Shown: positions 22,763 through 32,284, counted from the stretch's first letter. The stretch is 49,822 nucleotides of DNA from Opitutus sp. GAS368 (GCA_945874455.1 CAMCHO010000007.1:1-49822); one strand, 5' to 3'. The notes: a model not told the origin generated them from the sequence alone. Made by a program: numbers and translations.

Positions 22763-24870
22763 GGTGGGAGTTGATTCAGGGTGTAATAGGCGAAGTTGTT
22801 CTCGAGGCGGAGACCGGATTTCGAGACGAGTTCGGGAAGCTGCAGTTCGTAGACGAATCCGGGTTTCCGCGGGAGCCGCAGTGTCAGGATGGTGCGATCG
22901 GGGGAAAGGTGCACTGCGGTCACCGGCACCGAGGCCTCGCGGAAACGCTCCGAGCCGTAGGTGGCCCAGTACTCGTAGTGGAACTCCGTGATCAACACGT
23001 CGGGGGCGGTCAGATCCTGCACCCCGAGCGGCGCGGTGAAGTGGATCGCGAATCCATCTTTGGTCACCGCGATGTGATGCATCTCGAAAGGTGTCGCGCG
23101 CGGATCATGTCGGATGATTTCAATCGCGGGATCGCCCGTCACCCAGCCGCGCCCCACAGCCCCCACCCAAAGATTGCCCTGCGGATCGAACCGCGTCGAA
23201 TAGGCCGCGCTGCGCAACGGGCGGATGAAGGGAAATACGGCGCCCTGATATTTTCCGCCGACTTTTTCCAGTGCCACCCGGATGATATTCCGATGGGCGA
23301 TGTCGGCGATGAACGCCTGCCCGCCGAACGGACCAAATCCGGACTCGGGGGCAAACGAGGGATGCCCGGGCGAGTTCGTCAGATCGCCGTGCGCCAGCCA
23401 GACCGCCGGGTGTTTGCGGATTTTGGCCAGCGCTTCCAGATCCAGTGGCGGCACTTTCTCCGGCGTCGTGGCGTTGCTCCGGTAGTCGAGGACGGCCGGC
23501 GTGAGACCATACTCCGCGCGATCCCAGGCCGACGCCGGGTGCCCGAGGAAGTCGCCGGCTTCCACGCAGGTGAGGTAGGACGCGGCCACCCAGTCACCCT
23601 GATTGTCGGTGACGAAGAGTTCGTCCTTGGCATTCATGCCGATGCCCGCCGGCGAGCGGAGACCGGAGGCAAATGGAATCAAGTCACCTGCCGGCGTGCG
23701 CTTCATCACCCAGCCGCGATAACCAAGCGCCGAGGTCATCTGGTTGAGGCTCTTGCCCGTTGCGGGATGATGCCCGTTGGCACTCAGGCCGAGCGAGAAA
23801 AACAGATCGCCTTTCGAGTTCATGCGCGGTCCGTAGGCGAACTCGTGGTAGTTTCCCGAAAAACGAAAGCGATCCTCCACCGTCTCATACACGTCCGCCC
23901 GTCCGTCGTGGTCGGTGTCGCGCAGGAGTGTGAGTTCCGGCTTCTGCATGACATACACTCCCCGACCATCCGGTGCGACTTGCACGCCATTCACGTCTTG
24001 CAGCCCCTCGGCGAAAAGCGACCACTGGTCGTCCTTCCGGCGCCACACCCCGCCGGTGCGGGTCGAGACGTAGACTGAGCCGTCCGGGGCAAAGTCCAGA
24101 CCCGTGGGCTCAAAGCGCGCAGGGAACGTCGGCGCCGGGATGTCGATCGCCTTGACCGAATAGCCGTGCGGAACCGTCGGGGGTTCCTTGCGGCGGAGGA
24201 AGCTGATCGTGAACTGCCGTTGGTTGGGGAGCAGGTTTTTCAGTAGATTGCGCTGATTCTGCTGCCCGTTGGTCGTGACCTTTCGAAAATCCGTCTGGTG
24301 GAGCCAGTAGTTCAGGTAGAAATCCGTCTCGGCGCTGGGCGTGAGGTTGAAATTAATCCGCTGCGACTGCTCCGACACGAATTCGGGGCTTTCTTCCACC
24401 TCCCACGACATACCGCTCTGGGTGTCGGACAGTCGATAGCGGAGGAACACCCGGCCGTCGCGAATCACGTGGCCCCGCCACTCCGGCGTGCAGGCGCGCC
24501 GACCCTGCTCACCGAACGTCCACGGAAATCTGTCCAAAAAGAATGATTTCCTGCCGGCCGTGGCCGGCACGAACCTGCCTGCGGTATCCTCCTGCCCGAA
24601 CCGCCCCGACCACACGGATTGCAACGTCAGTTGATTCGGGTCGTAGAGAAAATGATGCCCGCTCGCCGACCCGATCGCGAGCAGCGGTCGTTTGCCGGCC
24701 TCCGCGGCGGCGACCTCCCGCACAACGACACCCCGGGTAACAACGACCTCGCGCCCGGCGCCGACCTCCGCCGCGCCAGCGGGATCCGCCGCAACCTGTG
24801 CGCCGACGCTGCTGCCGACGACGCATGCGAGCGCGAGCGCGAGAGATCGGGTGAAGAGCGAATGAATCAC
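22759..24870 (-). CDS. Secreted beta-propeller dehydrogenase-like protein (PVC-type, sorbosone/sugar dehydrogenase-related)
   Basis: The 703-residue product starts at GTG 24870 with a signal peptide (about 1-24, 'LALALACVVGSSVGAQ'). Residues about 45-230 are the domain shared with the downstream cytochrome. From about 245 a beta-propeller runs to about 590 with repeated blade motifs 'PTGLDFAPDGSVYVSTRTGG', 'NGVQVAPDGRGVYV', a Ca-binding-like 'RDTDHDGRADVYETV', 'GMNAKDELFVTDNQGDW' and 'AYSTRFDPQGNLWVGAVGRG'. This resembles quinoprotein sugar dehydrogenases and propeller proteins common in Planctomycetes and Verrucomicrobia. A C-terminal beta-domain (about 620-703) follows. Coupling to a cytochrome supports an oxidoreductase role; PQQ binding cannot be shown here. 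Confidence 0.8.
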   Translation of the reverse strand: MIHSLFTRSLALALACVVGSSVGAQVAADPAGAAEVGAGREVVVTRGVVVREVAAAEAGKRPLLAIGSASGHHFLYDPNQLTLQSVWSGRFGQEDTAGRFVPATAGRKSFFLDRFPWTFGEQGRRACTPEWRGHVIRDGRVFLRYRLSDTQSGMSWEVEESPEFVSEQSQRINFNLTPSAETDFYLNYWLHQTDFRKVTTNGQQNQRNLLKNLLPNQRQFTISFLRRKEPPTVPHGYSVKAIDIPAPTFPARFEPTGLDFAPDGSVYVSTRTGGVWRRKDDQWSLFAEGLQDVNGVQVAPDGRGVYVMQKPELTLLRDTDHDGRADVYETVEDRFRFSGNYHEFAYGPRMNSKGDLFFSLGLSANGHHPATGKSLNQMTSALGYRGWVMKRTPAGDLIPFASGLRSPAGIGMNAKDELFVTDNQGDWVAASYLTCVEAGDFLGHPASAWDRAEYGLTPAVLDYRSNATTPEKVPPLDLEALAKIRKHPAVWLAHGDLTNSPGHPSFAPESGFGPFGGQAFIADIAHRNIIRVALEKVGGKYQGAVFPFIRPLRSAAYSTRFDPQGNLWVGAVGRGWVTGDPAIEIIRHDPRATPFEMHHIAVTKDGFAIHFTAPLGVQDLTAPDVLITEFHYEYWATYGSERFREASVPVTAVHLSPDRTILTLRLPRKPGFVYELQLPELVSKSGLRLENNFAYYTLNQLPP

Positions 24871-24891
24871 GGGGCAAGGGTCGCTAACGGG

Positions 24892-26289
24892 TTAGCGACG
24901 CTCGGCGGAAAACACGTTGTCAACCGGCTTTTCCGGCAGCGTGGATTTCCACGTCTCGAGTTTAGTTCGGATTTCTTGGACCACCTCCGGTTGAGCGGCG
25001 GCCCGATCCTCTTTTTCAAGCGGATCCTTCGCGATGTCGTAGAGCTCGACGTGGCTGCCTGCTGCGTTCGACAGAAACTTCCATTGCCGATCGACCACCG
25101 CGTAGGTCACCCAGTGATGCGGCGTTTCTTTGCGCGGCGGCCAGTTCGCCCCAATGCGCCAGAAGAGAGGTTTGCTGCGCGATGGGGCGGCGCGGCCCCT
25201 GAGCGTGGCCAACTGGCTGAGTCCGTCGGGTTGGTAGGAATTCGGCAGCTTCGCCCCGGCCAGCTCACAAAAAGTCGGCAGCAGATCGACGGCGGAAATG
25301 AGCGAGGTGGCGTCGATCTTGCCCGACGCGATCTGGCCGGGCCAGCGGGCGATGAACGGCACGTTGATACCGCCCTCGAACAAGGCGGCCTTGTAGCCCT
25401 TCCGGCCGGCCGTGATTCCCTTCGCGGCCGCGATGCCCCAGCCGGCCCCCGTGGCAGTGTCGTAATTGAGGTCGAGCTTCGCCGCTCCTGCAGCGCGGGC
25501 GGGGCCGTTGTCGGAACTGAAAATCACCAGCGTATTTTCGGTCAATTTCAGTCGGTCCAGCGCGGCCAACACTTCGCCGATGCGATCGTCGGCATGCGAT
25601 AGCACAGAGGCGAAGATCTGGTCTTCGCGGCTCTTCATATCGCGGAACCGCCACTCGTATTTGGGCACTGTGTGAAAGGGAGTGTGCGGCTCGTGAATCC
25701 ACAGGTTGATGAAAAAAGGCTTCTTCGCGGCCGCGCTCTTTTCGATGAAGGCGATCGCCCGGGTCGCGTCCTCGTGCACGGGTATCTGCTCGCCGGCGCA
25801 GTTGAAGGCGCCGTAGTCGTCGTAGCCGTAAACCGTCGGCAACGGCGAATCTGGGATCATGTCATTCGAAAGATGCCACTTGCCGTAGTGCGCCGTCGCG
25901 TAGCCGGCGGACTGCAGCATCCGGGGCAACGTCGGGGTCTGCGGGTCGAGCCAGTCGGGCATGTTGCGCTGGGCGTTGTTTTTCGCCCAAGCAAAGTGGC
26001 CGTCGATGTTGTAGCGCGCCGGAAAATGCCCCGTCAGCACGGCGGTCCGACTGGGCGAACACACGCCGCTCGCGACGGTGAAACGGTGGAAGTCCGTACC
26101 CTCGCGGGCCAGCCGGTCGATGTGCGGGGTCTTCACGTACGGATGCCCGTGGCAGCTGAGATCTCCCCAGCCCCAGTCGTCGGCGAAGATGAAGACGATG
26201 TTGGGGCGCGCGGCGGGCGCGGCGACGGCGGCCGGCAGTGACGCCAGCGACGTCAGCAGCAGTGCAATGAGGAGCCTGAGGTGTTTCAT
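24892..26289 (-). CDS. Sulfatase A (S1 formylglycine family), secreted
   Basis: The 465-residue product hydrolyses sulfate esters. It has a signal peptide (about 1-23), metal-binding 'NIVFIFADDWGWGD', the formylglycine motif 'VCSPSR' with modified Cys77, conserved 'GKWHLS', substrate-site 'WIHEPHTPFH', the second metal site 'VIFSSDNGP', and 'LYDIAKDPLEKED' of the C-terminal subdomain. It follows sulfatase B by 29 bases and precedes the propeller gene by 21 bases, so all three are probably cotranscribed. Bases 26158-26198 are identical to the sulfatase remnant at 39567-39607. The Cys-type active site needs a sulfatase-maturing enzyme not present in the window. Confidence 0.95.
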   Translation of the reverse strand: MKHLRLLIALLLTSLASLPAAVAAPAARPNIVFIFADDWGWGDLSCHGHPYVKTPHIDRLAREGTDFHRFTVASGVCSPSRTAVLTGHFPARYNIDGHFAWAKNNAQRNMPDWLDPQTPTLPRMLQSAGYATAHYGKWHLSNDMIPDSPLPTVYGYDDYGAFNCAGEQIPVHEDATRAIAFIEKSAAAKKPFFINLWIHEPHTPFHTVPKYEWRFRDMKSREDQIFASVLSHADDRIGEVLAALDRLKLTENTLVIFSSDNGPARAAGAAKLDLNYDTATGAGWGIAAAKGITAGRKGYKAALFEGGINVPFIARWPGQIASGKIDATSLISAVDLLPTFCELAGAKLPNSYQPDGLSQLATLRGRAAPSRSKPLFWRIGANWPPRKETPHHWVTYAVVDRQWKFLSNAAGSHVELYDIAKDPLEKEDRAAAQPEVVQEIRTKLETWKSTLPEKPVDNVFSAERR

Positions 26290-26318
26290 GAATGATATGA
26301 TGGCGAAAGGTTATGGCA

Positions 26319-27845
26319 TCAGCGGCTCCTGCCGCGTGCGAGGTCGGCCTTCAGCACGGTGAAGAGTTCATTCGCTTTGGCCGGTTCTTGCGTGAAGACA
26401 TTCGTGGACTCGCCGGGATCGTTGCGGAGGTGGTAGAGCTGGAATTTGTCATTCGGTCCTTTGCCCGTGGTTTCGACGATGGTGTCGGGTGTGATGGTGC
26501 CGTCTTTCACCGCATAGGCCAAGGCGGGCAGGATGAGCTTCCAATCGCCGTCGCGGATCGCGAGCGTGTAGGAGCCGTAGTTCACGTGGACCATGCCGCG
26601 GCGGATGGGCTGCCCGGGCTTCTCGCCTCGGAGGAGTGGGGAGATGTCAAAGCTGTCTTCGCCGGCATCGTGCGGGAGTTTTTCGCCGAGCAGCGCAGCG
26701 AGCGTCGCCATCAGATCGGCGAAGCAAATCAACTCGCCGCAGGCGCTACCCGCCGGGACCTTGCCCGGCCAGCGTGCGATGAAGGGCATGCGATGCCCGG
26801 CGTCAGTGAGCGCCCCTTTCATGCCATTCCACGGTCCGGCGGCGCGGTGACCAAACTTCTCGATGTCCCGCGGATACCAGACCGGGCCGTTGTCGCTGGA
26901 GAAGATGACGAGCGTGTTTTCCTTGAGCTTCAGCTTGTCCAAAGTCGCCAGCACTTGGCCGATCAGGGCGTCCACGTTCATCACATAATCGCCGTATTGG
27001 CCCGCGCCACTCCGGCCTTTGAACTCGGGGGCGGTCGCCCACGGCGCGTGGGGCCCGGGAATGGCGTAGTAGAGGAAAAACGGTTTATGGTCGCCGCGCG
27101 CCGACTGTTTCGCCAGCCACGCATCCGCCTTGTCGGCGAGGGTCGAAAGGTAGCCCTCGAATTTCCAGCCCGGTGCCGCGAGGCCTTTGCGCCAATGCGC
27201 GCCTTGTGTCTTGGGATTGGTCACGTAGACTCCCGGATTCTCTTCGACGGTTTCGGTCGGCGCGACGATGAAGCGTTTGTTTTCGATCCAAGCATACGGG
27301 CCCTGCTCGGGTGCGTCGAAGCCGAAGTAGTAATCGAAGCCGAAGTTCAGCGGCGTCAGCTTCAACGTGCCATCCGACTGCACCGTGGTCGACATGCCCT
27401 GGTGCCATTTGCCGACGCAAGCCGTGGCATAGCCCTGCCGCTTTACCAGGGTCGCGAGGTTCAATCGTCCCGGCTCGTGTTGCAGCTGAGGCTGCGGGAA
27501 GTGTTTCTTTTCCAGCGCGCTGAGATCGGCGGTTTTGGTCCGCACGAGTGCGGCTTGGGTCCAATTCCGATACGGCATCCGCCCCGTGAGGAGACTATAC
27601 CGGCTCGGCACACAAATGGAGGCCGCGGCGTGGGCATTCGTGAACTTCATCCCCTCGGCCGCCAGCCGGTCAATGTGGGGTGTCGCGATCTTCGACTGCG
27701 GATTGAAGCACTGCGGATCGCCCCAGCCCATGTCATCGACGAGGATGATGAGGACATTGGGTTTGGCAGAGGGGGCGGCGTGGAGCGCTGCCAGCGGAGT
27801 GAGCAGGAGTGCGGAGAGGAGGATGCGTTTCACGGAAGGGTTCAT
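26319..27845 (-). CDS. Sulfatase B (S1 formylglycine family), secreted
   Basis: The 508-residue product has a signal peptide (about 1-23), 'NVLIILVDDMGWGD', the formylglycine motif 'ICVPSR' with Cys78, 'GKWHQG' in place of the usual GKWHLG, 'YAIPGPHAPW', 'VIFSSDNGPVWYP' and C-terminal 'LYHLRNDPGESTNVF'. A long insert at about 150-230 ('DAPEQGPYAWIENKRF') resembles arylsulfatase A-type enzymes, as does sulfatase D. Its ATG overlaps the stop of sulfatase C (27842-27845), indicating coupled translation. Its last 40 codons are duplicated in the relic at 20874. Substrate unknown. Confidence 0.95.
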   Translation of the reverse strand: MNPSVKRILLSALLLTPLAALHAAPSAKPNVLIILVDDMGWGDPQCFNPQSKIATPHIDRLAAEGMKFTNAHAAASICVPSRYSLLTGRMPYRNWTQAALVRTKTADLSALEKKHFPQPQLQHEPGRLNLATLVKRQGYATACVGKWHQGMSTTVQSDGTLKLTPLNFGFDYYFGFDAPEQGPYAWIENKRFIVAPTETVEENPGVYVTNPKTQGAHWRKGLAAPGWKFEGYLSTLADKADAWLAKQSARGDHKPFFLYYAIPGPHAPWATAPEFKGRSGAGQYGDYVMNVDALIGQVLATLDKLKLKENTLVIFSSDNGPVWYPRDIEKFGHRAAGPWNGMKGALTDAGHRMPFIARWPGKVPAGSACGELICFADLMATLAALLGEKLPHDAGEDSFDISPLLRGEKPGQPIRRGMVHVNYGSYTLAIRDGDWKLILPALAYAVKDGTITPDTIVETTGKGPNDKFQLYHLRNDPGESTNVFTQEPAKANELFTVLKADLARGRSR

Positions 27846-29353
27846 TTGCCTTTGCCCTTCTTTCCCTTCGTGGGCGTCGGGTTCTCCGTGTCGCCGTAGA
27901 GGGTGCGGAGGCGCGTCAGTTCGGTTTTTAGACTAGTGACGGTGGGCGCGTAGGCGGGATCGGCATAGACGCTACGCATCTGCAGCGGGTCCGTTTCGAG
28001 ATCGAACAGTTCCCATTCGTTGGTGGCGGTGAAGTACGCCAACGTATGGCGGGACGTGCGTACGCCGTAGTGGATCGGGACCATGTGGCCGCCGGTGGAG
28101 AACCAGTGGTAGTAGATGCTTTGCCGCCAATCGGCGGGCGCTTCGCCTTTCAGCACGGGCACGAACGAGCGGCCGTGCAGGCCGGCCGGAGTCTTGCCTC
28201 CGGTCATTTCCATGAAGGTCGGTGCGTAATCGATGTTCTGGATCATTTCAGTGAAGCGGGTGCCGGGCTTCACAACGCCGGGCCAGCGGATGACGAAGGG
28301 CATGTGCAGCGACTCTTCGTAGATCCAGCGTTTGTCGAACCACCCGTGTTCGCCAGTGTAGAAACCTTGGTCGGAGGAGTAGATGACGATAGTGTTTTCC
28401 GTCAGTCCGGCAGCTGCCAGCTCGGCGATGATTCGGCCGACACTGTCGTCCACGGCTTTCACGCAGCGGAGGTAGTCCTTGAGGTAGAGCTGATACTTCC
28501 AACGCACGAGGTCGCGGCCCTCGGGTTGGTGTTGGGTGTAGTCGGCGTTGCGTTTGGCGAACCGTGGATCGTCGGCCATGCGTCCGCCGACCTTGAGATC
28601 GCTGTCCAGCGCCATGTGTCGGTCGATCTCCATTTTCTGATTACGCGCGGGCGAGGCGCGGTGGGTATAGTCGTCGAAGAGGTTGGTCGGCTCGGGGACT
28701 TCGACATCGTCGAGCCAGGTCGCGTAACGCGCAGGCGGAATCCAGTTCCGGTGCGGTGCCTTGTGTTGCACCGCCAGAAAGAACGGCTTGGCCGGGTCGC
28801 GTTTCTTTAGCCAAGCGAGCGACAAATCGGTGACGACGTCGGTCGTGTAGCCGGGAAACTTTTCTTTGCCCGTGGCGCTTTCTAGCTCGGGATTATCGTA
28901 GGCTCCCTGACCGAACGAAATGCGCCAAGTCTGATAGTCGGGCTTCGACGCGAGATGCCATTTTCCAAAAAGGGCAGTCTGATAGCCGGCGTCATGCAAG
29001 CCCAGCGGGAACGTCCACAGGCCCGGCGTGAGGGGTCTTTCCAAGTGCATGACCCCGTTTGCGTGACTGAGAAGCCCAGTCAGCACCGAAGCGCGGCTGG
29101 GTGAACAGAGCGAATTTCCGCAGAAGCTGTTTACGAAATATCCGCCCTGCGCCGCCAGCTTGTCGATGTTCGGCGTGACGCCCTGCTGCTGACAGAACTC
29201 CGACAACCGCGCGCCGTAGGCACCGATGGCCTGGACGGCGTGGTCGTCTGAAAAGATGAAAATAATGTTGGGCTTCGCCGCCGCACTGGCGGTGTTGAGG
29301 CCGGCCAGAGTGGAGAGCAGCAGGGTGGAGAATGTTAAAATAATTTTGCGCAT
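27842..29353 (-). CDS. Sulfatase C (S1 family, 'HKAPHRNW' type), secreted, Lys-rich tail
   Basis: The product has 503 residues from ATG 29353, which begins the signal peptide 'MRKIILTFSTLLLSTLAG'; GTG 29383 would add ten residues without a role. Motifs are 'NIIFIFSDDHAVQAIGAYG', formylglycine 'LCSPSR' with Cys83, 'GKWHLASKPDY', 'VQHKAPHRNWIPPARY', 'VIYSSDQGFYTGEHGWFDKR' and 'LFDLETDPLQMRSVY'. The 'HKAPHR' and 'SDQGFYTGEHG' pattern is that of sulfatases acting on glucosamine-type or uronic-acid-type sugars such as N-acetylglucosamine-6-sulfatases (a tentative subfamily guess). The C-terminus ends 'PTKGKKGKGK'. It overlaps the start of sulfatase B. Confidence 0.95.
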   Translation of the reverse strand: MRKIILTFSTLLLSTLAGLNTASAAAKPNIIFIFSDDHAVQAIGAYGARLSEFCQQQGVTPNIDKLAAQGGYFVNSFCGNSLCSPSRASVLTGLLSHANGVMHLERPLTPGLWTFPLGLHDAGYQTALFGKWHLASKPDYQTWRISFGQGAYDNPELESATGKEKFPGYTTDVVTDLSLAWLKKRDPAKPFFLAVQHKAPHRNWIPPARYATWLDDVEVPEPTNLFDDYTHRASPARNQKMEIDRHMALDSDLKVGGRMADDPRFAKRNADYTQHQPEGRDLVRWKYQLYLKDYLRCVKAVDDSVGRIIAELAAAGLTENTIVIYSSDQGFYTGEHGWFDKRWIYEESLHMPFVIRWPGVVKPGTRFTEMIQNIDYAPTFMEMTGGKTPAGLHGRSFVPVLKGEAPADWRQSIYYHWFSTGGHMVPIHYGVRTSRHTLAYFTATNEWELFDLETDPLQMRSVYADPAYAPTVTSLKTELTRLRTLYGDTENPTPTKGKKGKGK

Positions 29354-29379
29354 GGTGGCTGGGTACGGACGTTGACTGC

Positions 29380-30267
29380 TCACGGTGGTGGCGACTCGGG
29401 TTGGTTGGACGTTCTGATGAGGAGTGCTTCAGCGGACAAAGATTCCCCGGCTTGGAAGAGGTCAGCGAATGCGGGAATGCTGCTGAGCGTGGCGTAGCGA
29501 TGCTTCGTGGCGTCGGCCTTTTCGCGGGGCATCACGTAGCCGAGGAGTGAGATCGATTTCGCGCGCCCCTCGTAGTTCACATATTGCACACGGTTCGTGA
29601 AGGCAGCGTGTTTGGGATGGCCCACGGGATAGGGATTGGCGAACGGTTCCTTGCGATTGAGCAACGCGGGGTCGGTGGACAGATGGTAGCGCCCCGTGGC
29701 GGCTGCTTGCAGGAGAAAGAGCGGCTTCGCGTGTTTCACGGGGCGGGCGTAGAGCTGGCCGATGGGCTTGGCCGCGGGAGCAGGAGCGTCGAGACTGGGG
29801 ACATTTTGGCCTTGGTCCATCGGCTGCAAATATAGCGGTAGCACCGGGGTGTTGGACTCGGTGAAATCCAGAAGGTGATAGTCAGTGAACGGCTCCAGTT
29901 TGCGGCCCGCCTCGGCCACTTCCTGGAGCGTACCGAGAACTATAAAGATGCGGCGGAAGAAGCTCTCGCCGGGTAGAATGGTCACCCGGGATGAAACATC
30001 CATCACGGTGTAATCGCGTGGACCGTGCCGTGCATCGCCCGCGCCATAGACCGTGGCCGAGTGTTGAAAACCCGGGGTCTGCGCGCGTTTGAGTTTCTCC
30101 TGCTCCGGCCAGTGCAGGTCGCGGCCAAACACGAGACCCAGCGCAAACGCAGCGGGGTTGGCCGCGTTTTGGGTGGCGGCTGCCCAGCCTCCCGTCTTCG
30201 CGATGTCGCCATGTCCACGGGATAGTCGTTCACCTCCTGCAGGTCGGCGAGGTAAACTTGGTCGCAC
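29380..30267 (-). pseudogene. 3' part of a broken gene of unknown function
   Basis: The frame encodes about 280 credible residues from 'AKTGGWAAATQNAANPA' onward, including 'LGLVFGRDLHWPEQEK', 'RVTILPGESFFRRIFIVLG' and 'NRVQYVNYEGRAKSISLLG'. The only start is a GTG (30267) preceded by residues that do not look coding. A different frame just upstream carries the plausible continuation 'LQEVNDYPVDMA', so a frameshift near 30200 probably broke the gene. No signal peptide or known domain was recognised. The stop lies 26 bases before the sulfatase C ATG. It could still be expressed from the GTG as a short protein, but a remnant is more likely. Confidence 0.45.
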
Positions 30268-30454
30268 CGTAGCGTTGGTCCGTTGTGTCGATGACGGGGT
30301 TGAAGAGGATTATGGCATTGGGGACTGAGCTGAGCTTCAACTCGATTCCGTTCACCGATTTGTAGGGAACCGAGCGATCCGGCTGCACCTCGGCACCTTT
30401 CGAGGAGAGAGTCACTGTGATGGACAGCAGCGGGGCGGTGAGGGTGTGATTCAT
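30230..30454 (-). pseudogene. Remnant of a carboxylesterase (alpha/beta hydrolase) with large internal deletion
   Basis: A 74-codon frame starts six bases after the esterase stop. It has a short N-terminus, then 'DRSVPYKSVNGIELKL', the opening strands of BD-FAE/acetylesterase-type alpha/beta hydrolases, followed directly by 'PNAIILFNPVIDTTDQRYG', a segment that in such enzymes lies after the GxSxG nucleophile elbow. The middle, including the nucleophile, is missing, as if about 130 codons were deleted in frame. It then runs into a stop. The deletion reading is inferred from family knowledge; no intact copy exists in the window. Confidence 0.55.
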
Positions 30455-30460
30455 GGTTCG

Positions 30461-32284
30461 TTATTTCTCCGCCTTTCCAGCCGTCCACTCAAGTGACTGG
30501 AGCATCGGATTACCCTTCAGGGGTATCGACTTTCCTTTTTGAATGAATTCCAGCGTGAGGGTGGAAACGTTGCTCCAGTCCGGCATGGTTTGCTTCTTGG
30601 AATCAAGGAAATCAGCGAGGCCAACGACGACCTCGGTGTCACCAGGCTTCGTGAGGAGGTTAGCCACGTAATCCTGCCGCGCTGCTTTGACGTCTGTGAG
30701 GTAGTGGTTCTTCGTTATACGGTATCGCACGCCATAGCTATCGGTGACGCCGTTCAGAGTCAGCCGCAGTGCGCGATCTTTGCCGGGCAGTCTCATCTCA
30801 GGGTCGCGGAACTTGTAGGTGATGAGTCCGCCTTTGGGCGAATCGCCCCAGCCACGCTCAAAGGATGGCAGGAATTCATCACTGGCAGCCAAGGTCTTCA
30901 AGTTTTCCAGTTTCCACTCGGTGGGCAGATGCACCTGCTCCCTGGAGGTGATGGTATAGGTGGAAGTTCTGCCATCGAAGGATTCGCGTTCGGTGCCGAG
31001 CGGATAGCTGCAGTTGGCAAAGACAAATAGAGGCAGACCGGAATGCAACGGCAGGTACGCGGACCAGGTGTCCCCCTCGTGTTGCACGTTGGACGCGAGC
31101 TTCCAGAAGCGTGACTGCGGGTTCGGGTCATAGCTGTAGTAGATGTCGAGTGCCTTGAATTGACCGTGCTGATCAGGCTTCACGGTGAACACAGCGGTTT
31201 GCGTCCCCGTCTTCAGCGCGAGGCTCGACTCGGCGGTCCTCGGGATGTTGACGGGCTCGCCTTTGAGGTATTTGTCGAACCATTGATTGATCATGATCCA
31301 CTGCTCCGCCCCGAGATTGTGGCTGAAATGCATCTTCAAGCTGACCCGCCAGTCTTTATGTGGCAGCGCGTCCATACACGTGTAAGCGCGGTCAACAATC
31401 CCGTGAAAGTCGTCCGATGCGGTCAGCAGAAGCACGGGGACTTTGACATGTGGATAGTAGGACTGCGATTGCATGGTGTTGGCCCACAACTCGTCCTGAC
31501 CGCGATTGCGGTCAGCCTTGGTCGGGTTGGGGATTCCCGGGAACTCGTTCGCGTTGAAGCCCGTGCCACCGACCATGGGCACCACCGCTTTCAGCCTCGA
31601 ATCGATAGCGACATACGAAGTAATGTTGCCACCCATCGAGAACCCAGTGAATCCGATCTTCTCGGGATCGACCTCCGGTTGTTGTTCAAGAAAGGTGATC
31701 GCGCGGCGGCCGGCGTAGGTCAGTAAAAACATGTTTCCATTCCGCGGACTAACCACCGAATCAATCGTGTGCTCGTCCGGCAGGAGACTAAGTTTCATAC
31801 CGCGAAACGCCTTCGGGTAGAATTGTGGTCCTTGGCTGGGATCGACATTCCCCCAGTCCGTGTTCTCCTTAACCCCGTCGACCATCTCGCGGCCGCCCCA
31901 GTTGATGTCCACCGTGGCATAACCCTGCTTGGCAAAATATTCGCCGCGCTCCCGATCCGCGCGTTGTCCACCGCCATGTGCCCACACAAATGCAGGCCCC
32001 ATCTTCGCGCCCTCGGGAAAGCAATAGAAAGCCGCAATCCGCGAGTCCGCGCCTTTGAAAGTCCCGACCTTGAAGATGACGTAGCGGCTGACCACGCCAT
32101 CCTCCCTCCACTCCTTCACGACCTTCGTTTCGAGTGCGTCTTTGCGAGCATCAACGTCCTGCCATAGATCCACGACGTTCTGCGGCACCTTGTCAGCCGT
32201 GTAAGGGGTAAGTGAGTCGGTGGCGTGCAGGGTGGCCAAGGGTGCCAGCAGCAGGGCGGTGAGAAGTGGGATTACGTGTTTCAT
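30461..32284 (-). CDS. Secreted alpha/beta-hydrolase esterase (acetylxylan-esterase/dienelactone-hydrolase-like), copy 1
   Basis: The 607-residue product has a signal peptide (about 1-21). The N-terminal beta region has 'VVDLWQDVDARKDALETKVV', followed by an alpha/beta-hydrolase core. The nucleophile elbow 'GFTGFSMGG' carries Ser216, the acid is probably in 'LLTASDDFHG', and the His in 'HFSHNLGAEQW'. A C-terminal beta-sandwich-like half (about 355-607) is unusual for a simple esterase and may bind carbohydrate. It starts inside the sulfatase D stop (ATGA, 32281-32284). The paralogue at 39715-41601 has the same layout. Likely role: removing ester groups (for example acetyl) from the sulfated glycan. 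Base composition is visibly more AT-rich than the core genes. Confidence 0.85.
   Translation of the reverse strand: MKHVIPLLTALLLAPLATLHATDSLTPYTADKVPQNVVDLWQDVDARKDALETKVVKEWREDGVVSRYVIFKVGTFKGADSRIAAFYCFPEGAKMGPAFVWAHGGGQRADRERGEYFAKQGYATVDINWGGREMVDGVKENTDWGNVDPSQGPQFYPKAFRGMKLSLLPDEHTIDSVVSPRNGNMFLLTYAGRRAITFLEQQPEVDPEKIGFTGFSMGGNITSYVAIDSRLKAVVPMVGGTGFNANEFPGIPNPTKADRNRGQDELWANTMQSQSYYPHVKVPVLLLTASDDFHGIVDRAYTCMDALPHKDWRVSLKMHFSHNLGAEQWIMINQWFDKYLKGEPVNIPRTAESSLALKTGTQTAVFTVKPDQHGQFKALDIYYSYDPNPQSRFWKLASNVQHEGDTWSAYLPLHSGLPLFVFANCSYPLGTERESFDGRTSTYTITSREQVHLPTEWKLENLKTLAASDEFLPSFERGWGDSPKGGLITYKFRDPEMRLPGKDRALRLTLNGVTDSYGVRYRITKNHYLTDVKAARQDYVANLLTKPGDTEVVVGLADFLDSKKQTMPDWSNVSTLTLEFIQKGKSIPLKGNPMLQSLEWTAGKAEK

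Noticed and set aside
26313-27899. 528-codon plus-strand frame opposite sulfatase B
   Set aside because: Antisense shadow of a confirmed sulfatase; no domain-like motifs.
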